The notes under the pieces were generated by a model that was given only the letters and a program-made list of their open reading frames with translations, did not search any database and was not told the origin of the DNA. From Gracilimonas sp965227215 (GTDB taxonomy: Bacteria; Bacteroidota; Rhodothermia; Balneolales; Balneolaceae): a stretch of 64,000 nt of DNA. The DNA is taken from assembly GCA_965227215.1 (NCBI GenBank), contig OZ245729.1:1550001-1614000 (forward strand), given 5' to 3'. The translations under genes and the position numbers were made by a program. This document shows, piece by piece, positions 60,253-64,000 of the stretch. Numbering within the stretch: the first letter of the stretch is position 1; the number at the start of each line of letters is the position of its first letter.

Positions 60253-60588
60253 CTACCAGGTTTCTACAAGCTTATCCAGCTTATCTTCTTTTGTAGCCCA
60301 CTCGTCGGCATCAGGCAGAGCATCCTGGGTTTCGTTGATAATGCGGTCTTCCCAGGCTTCAGATAGTCTTTCATTCAGATCGATGTAATCTTCCCATTTT
60401 TCAGGAACCTCATCATCAGGGTAAATAGCTTCAACCGGACATTCAGATACACAGGCATCACAATCAATACATTCCATCGGGTCGATTACCAGAAAGTTTG
60501 GGCCTTCACGGAAAGCATCAACCGGACATACGGCTGCGCAGTTAGTGTATTTACATTGAATGCAGGGTTCAGTAACAACGTATGGCAT
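60253..60588 (-). CDS. fdxA: Seven-iron (3Fe-4S/4Fe-4S) ferredoxin, FdxA type
   Basis: This small electron carrier of 111 residues has Cys9, 12, 17, 21 in MPYVVTEPCIQCKYTNC and following AAVCP, and Cys40, 43, 46, 50 in ECIDCDACVSECP. In Azotobacter-type FdI the equivalents of Cys9, 17 and 50 hold the 3Fe-4S cluster and 21, 40, 43 and 46 the 4Fe-4S cluster; the additional free Cys after CPVD is Ala here. The ~50-residue acidic C-terminal extension is typical. It is monocistronic, separated from folP by 57 bp. Confidence 0.92.
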   Translation of the reverse strand: MPYVVTEPCIQCKYTNCAAVCPVDAFREGPNFLVIDPMECIDCDACVSECPVEAIYPDDEVPEKWEDYIDLNERLSEAWEDRIINETQDALPDADEWATKEDKLDKLVETW

Positions 60589-60714
60589 ATTTTTAAAACT
60601 CTGTTAAGTTGTGAAAGACTGAGTATTACAGCAAGGGAATATCCCCTCACTTTTAGACAGATGCAATCTTAATAAAGCTCTTGAACGTGATTTTTTAACG
60701 AAAAAGTTTCCTTA

Positions 60715-61932
60715 TCATCTTAAAAGTACCGAAACGCTATCCAGGCTTCCGTCATTTTGAGCCGGTTCTACATTCAGCAGGTGAGCCATTAAAGAATACA
60801 GATGTACATTCTGAAAAGGTTTAGCAGTGTATCCCTTTTTAAAATCAGGACCATGAGCCACAAATAGAGCGTGCATTTCCCTTGCCTGGTTGTCAAAACC
60901 ATGGGTCCCACCCGATGGATAGTTTTGCCGAGACTCAAAATATTCTCTTGTGGTGATTGTGTATCCAACGTCTGCAACCAATAATAACTCGGGAACCCTT
61001 CGGTGTTTTTTTAAATGATATCGATCAGGAATTTCTTCCTTCTTATATACTTTGAAATGTTCCTCATCAGCTTTTAATGCCGAGTATACTTCATCAAAAT
61101 TATCTCCCTTTACATTTGCCATCATTGCAGGGCTATAGGAAATTACTTCCAGATCTACCGGGTTTATCATTTCATCAAGTATAACCACTCGGTCTCGGGA
61201 GATACCAGCCATTCCGTGATCAGAGACAATGATCAGGTTTGTTTTGCCGGTAAGCTGCTTTTGATCCATGGAATCTATCAAATAGCCCACTAACCTATCA
61301 GCCCGCTCAATGGCCTCTATTACTTCAGGAGAATCAGGGCCATGGCGGTGTCCGCGTGCATCCACAAAGCTGAAATAAAGCGTGGCAAAATCAACTTCTT
61401 TTTCATTGCCGTAGGAAAGCCATTTTACAACCGTGTCGATACGGGCAGAATCCGGCATGCTTTCATTATATCGTTTCCAGTGGGTAGGCCTCATATTTTG
61501 TATGGGTGTTTCTGATCCTACCCAAAACATGGTTCCTGATTTTTTTCCTGCCTTTTCTACTGTATTCCAGATCGGCTCCCCCTCATACCATTCCGGGTTT
61601 TCTACTGCATCCCTGTTTGAAATGGTGAAACGAGCATCCATTTCAGCATCATACATATTATTGGCAATAAAGCCATTGTTTTCAGGATACAGACCGGTGG
61701 CTATTGCATAATAATTGGGAAATGTCTTAGACGGGAAAATAGGAATCAGGCCTTCACTGATTACCCCGGACTCCACCAGCTTATCAAAATTTGGTGTATC
61801 GGTTTTGGCAAGATAATCGTGCCGAAATCCATCGAAGGAAACAAGCAGGACTTTTTTGTTTTCAGGTTTATCTTCTTCGATGCAACCAAATAAGGACATC
61901 GCAACCAGTGCGCAAATAAGTAGTTTTTTCAT
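60715..61932 (-). CDS. Ectonucleotide pyrophosphatase/phosphodiesterase-like lipoprotein (alkaline phosphatase superfamily)
   Basis: ATG 61932 gives MKKLLICALVAMSLFGCIEE, a lipoprotein signal with Cys17; an in-frame TTG at 61944 is disfavoured. The ~405-residue protein has the NPP fold: first metal Asp in LVSFDGFRHDYL, catalytic Thr in IFPSKTFPNYYAIATGLYPE, second-site motifs DARGHRHGPDSPEV, IIVSDHGMAG and GGTHGFDNQ near 335. All six metal-ligand positions appear present. It would cleave phosphodiester or pyrophosphate bonds of nucleotides or phospholipid headgroups outside the cytoplasm. It is preceded by the TonB receptor on the same strand, with a terminator between them. Confidence 0.92.
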   Translation of the reverse strand: MKKLLICALVAMSLFGCIEEDKPENKKVLLVSFDGFRHDYLAKTDTPNFDKLVESGVISEGLIPIFPSKTFPNYYAIATGLYPENNGFIANNMYDAEMDARFTISNRDAVENPEWYEGEPIWNTVEKAGKKSGTMFWVGSETPIQNMRPTHWKRYNESMPDSARIDTVVKWLSYGNEKEVDFATLYFSFVDARGHRHGPDSPEVIEAIERADRLVGYLIDSMDQKQLTGKTNLIIVSDHGMAGISRDRVVILDEMINPVDLEVISYSPAMMANVKGDNFDEVYSALKADEEHFKVYKKEEIPDRYHLKKHRRVPELLLVADVGYTITTREYFESRQNYPSGGTHGFDNQAREMHALFVAHGPDFKKGYTAKPFQNVHLYSLMAHLLNVEPAQNDGSLDSVSVLLR

Positions 61933-61948
61933 AGTGATGTACAATAAA

Positions 61949-61978
61949 AAAGCAGCCTGTCAAAAGACAAGCTGCTTT
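61949..61978 (-). terminator. Terminator of the TonB-dependent receptor gene
   Basis: The hairpin aaagcagc(c)tgtc-aaaa-gaca(a)gctgcttt is followed on the minus strand by six Ts and lies 37 bp after the receptor stop. Confidence 0.85.
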
Positions 61979-62015
61979 CAAAATTTAACGTAGAATTGAT
62001 AATACGTTTATGGGT

Positions 62016-64000
62016 TTAGAAATTGATTCTAACTCCAAAGTTGTATCGTCGTGGAAGTCCAAAGAATACTTCGGCGTCATCAGCATCGTGATCGCCATCA
62101 TATCCGTTAAATCTACTGTTGTCTGTTGCATCCTGAATGTATGTATTATCAAACAGGTTAAACAGGTTCAGGAATAGGGAACTTCCTTTAAACACACCGG
62201 GCAGAGCATAGTTCAAGTGAGCATTGAATACCGTGTAGTTTGGTACTTGCCATGTTTGGGCACGGTCGCTTGGGTCGTCTCTGTCAAGAGGGTCAAAGTC
62301 TGACCAGTGACGCATGAAAGTTGTACCTACCAATGTGATGTCCATATTTTGCATTGGCTCTACGGTAAGCGTGTAAGCAAACTGAGTTTGAGGTGCGTTA
62401 CCTACTTTCAGCCCTTCCACAAAAAGGCTTACTGTATCTTGGTCAGATGGGTTATTCTGATCCGGAGTGTAAAGTGCAGTCACATCATTTTTATACTCCC
62501 ACAGGTTATGAGATGCGGCAACATCAAGCCGGGCCCATTCAGCCAATTTAGCTGATGTTTCCAGCTCAACACCGGTATGCATCTGGTCCAGACCCGTGAT
62601 GTTAATCAGACCTTCAGTTCCATCCGGAAAGTTAATTCCTCGCGTAAATGAACGGTCACGACGATCGGTCAGATAATAATTCATGTTGAACCCAAATCGT
62701 CCACTTGGGTCTCTGTAACGTGTACCCGCCTCATAGAAGTAAAACTTCTCGTTTTCAGGGTCTTCGTTGATCGCACCGGAACCATCGTTAATAACGTTGT
62801 CAAAAATTGGCACTTTGGAGATTGCACCAACATTCAGGTAAAGATCCAGATCATCATTCAACCCATACAGAACACCGACTTTGGCCTGGTATCCAACAAG
62901 GTTGTCACTTTCGCGCTCTGTTTCCTGCAATCCTGCTTTGTTAGGATCATCCAGAAAGTAGTTCAAGTGTGAATATTTTACTGTAGAAATACCAACCGTA
63001 GCATAACTACTGAAGTTATCCTTAGAGTACTCACCTTGCAGATAACCGCCTAACCAGTCAACAGTGTTATCAAAGTTGTAAGCTACTTTATCTCCAAGAC
63101 GTGTTTCACGATTTGGGTTCAGGTCGTTGGAGTTGTCAACGTAGTAGAGTCCACCAAGCAGGTCGCGTACTTCACGGTAGTGCTCAATTTCAGCTGTTCT
63201 CCAGTCTAAACCGGCTTGCAGTTCAAGCTCTTCGCTTGCCTGATAAGAAAGCTTCAGAATGTCACCGATTGTCCATTGGTTGTTTCGGCTATTTCTGATG
63301 ATACCATTAGCAACAGGATCTCCACTTCCGTCCAGGTTAGCCCTGTTATCAGCTATGGTAGCATTCCAGTCAACAATTCGCTGTGCGTGGCTGTAGTCAT
63401 ACTCAATATCTCCAAGTGTTCCTGTTCCTCCACCTTGGCCGCCGGAGTAATACAGTACGTTGGTTAAGGTCAGTTTATCAGTTAATTCACTATACCAGTT
63501 TAAGTTTACCTGAGGCTTATGGAAGAAGTTCTCTCGCTCGTTCAGGAAGTTTTTAGAATACCGGCTCTGAATACTTGGGTTTAACCAGCCATCACCCACA
63601 TATTGGTTTCCTTCATAGCTGTTGGATACACCGGAAACGTTAGGGTTAAATAATCGTCCTTTTTCCCAGAATTCATCTGCAGCGGCAGGATCGTAACTAT
63701 CCAGACCAAGAGCGTAACTGCGGTCGTAGGTAGCAATATTCTGCGCATACAGGTTTTGTCCGTGACGTTGAGGCGCTCCCAGGGCAAACAGGTCTAGCCT
63801 GTTCTTGTCGTTAATTTGATAAGAAGCGGCAAGGTGATAAGCCCATGCATCGGTCCATGTACCATCCACAATTCCCTCTCCTTCTTTTCTTACACCCACG
63901 GCGCTAATAGCAAACTTATCGTTGATCAGGCCGGAATTCAGCATCAGAGTAGTTTTGTTAAATGCACCACTACCGTTTTCGAATTTCACCATACCGCCGG
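62016..64000 (-). CDS. TonB-dependent receptor (N-terminus off window)
   Basis: The open frame runs from the right window edge to the stop at 62016; the first visible codons read GGMVKFENGSGAFNKTT, so the signal peptide, any carboxypeptidase-like domain and the plug start lie outside. The ~660 visible residues are beta-barrel, with many aromatic-ended strands, loops rich in Asn/Asp, and the TonB-receptor end (FNLFDNTYIQDATDNSRFNG ... PRRYNFGVRINF) with terminal Phe. It imports an unknown substrate in a TonB-energised way. No SusD partner follows; the gene is closed by a terminator. Confidence 0.9.
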   Translation of the reverse strand, partial: GGMVKFENGSGAFNKTTLMLNSGLINDKFAISAVGVRKEGEGIVDGTWTDAWAYHLAASYQINDKNRLDLFALGAPQRHGQNLYAQNIATYDRSYALGLDSYDPAAADEFWEKGRLFNPNVSGVSNSYEGNQYVGDGWLNPSIQSRYSKNFLNERENFFHKPQVNLNWYSELTDKLTLTNVLYYSGGQGGGTGTLGDIEYDYSHAQRIVDWNATIADNRANLDGSGDPVANGIIRNSRNNQWTIGDILKLSYQASEELELQAGLDWRTAEIEHYREVRDLLGGLYYVDNSNDLNPNRETRLGDKVAYNFDNTVDWLGGYLQGEYSKDNFSSYATVGISTVKYSHLNYFLDDPNKAGLQETERESDNLVGYQAKVGVLYGLNDDLDLYLNVGAISKVPIFDNVINDGSGAINEDPENEKFYFYEAGTRYRDPSGRFGFNMNYYLTDRRDRSFTRGINFPDGTEGLINITGLDQMHTGVELETSAKLAEWARLDVAASHNLWEYKNDVTALYTPDQNNPSDQDTVSLFVEGLKVGNAPQTQFAYTLTVEPMQNMDITLVGTTFMRHWSDFDPLDRDDPSDRAQTWQVPNYTVFNAHLNYALPGVFKGSSLFLNLFNLFDNTYIQDATDNSRFNGYDGDHDADDAEVFFGLPRRYNFGVRINF

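Noticed and set aside
1..64000. CRISPR arrays, prophage genes or classical DDE insertion sequences
   Set aside because: No regularly spaced repeats, phage structural genes or DDE transposases were seen.

Overview
The window looks like a chromosome segment of a Bacteroidota-related marine-type bacterium, most likely Balneolota (Balneola/Gracilimonas-like). Evidence is an inferred mix: a SusC/SusD outer-membrane pair, a TonB receptor, a secreted cytochrome c ending in a NYPNPFNPST-type C-terminal sorting domain typical of Balneolota, Rhodothermota and Ignavibacteria, moderate GC, and a tRNA-Arg promoter that fits the Bacteroidota pattern TTG-N20-TAnnTTTG. No species can be named from the sequence alone.

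Layout. 1-14 kb is housekeeping and metabolism: a flavoprotein cut by the window edge, aspartokinase, a CNNM/CBS membrane protein, an RluD-type pseudouridine synthase, a four-helix-bundle gene bracketed by repeats, recN, the sorted cytochrome c, a large FAD/Fe-S dehydrogenase, an ArsR-SdpI-hydrolase operon with a clear 24-bp operator, and L-2-hydroxyglutarate oxidase. 14-21 kb holds susD/susC, a TlpA-like lipoprotein, ahcY and a STAS protein. 21-51 kb is dominated by signal transduction. First comes a five-gene operon (GAF-array kinase, 7TM kinase, beta-propeller kinase, receiver, receiver-PP2C phosphatase) divergent from the STAS gene. After a tRNA-Arg and a sparse region comes a second cluster: PAS/NarL-type kinase and regulator, a degenerate receiver, a PAS kinase with a ruined ATPase domain, and a GAF kinase. 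On the other strand follow an ECF42-like sigma factor with its DGPF partner, a hybrid kinase broken by a one-base frameshift, sufE and a PAS-only protein. 51-64 kb returns to metabolism: acyl-CoA dehydrogenase, methylmalonyl-CoA mutase (mutA-mutB) with meaB, a REP-RAYT element, the c-di-AMP synthase, folP, ferredoxin, a phosphodiesterase lipoprotein and a TonB receptor cut by the right edge.

The most unusual observations are: (i) a RAYT transposase with mirror-image REP ends sitting between two copies of the meaB/cdaA convergent gene junction; (ii) three tandem kinases with near-identical transmitter cores, two of which carry sequences resembling dispersed intergenic repeats translated in frame at the same two surface loops; (iii) a cluster combining a pseudo-receiver and a pseudo-ATPase kinase; (iv) several TAnnTTTG boxes lying 4-8 nt from start codons, suggesting leaderless or nearly leaderless mRNAs. 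Many intergenic gaps hold short palindromic repeats of several families. No CRISPR array, prophage or classical insertion sequence was seen.
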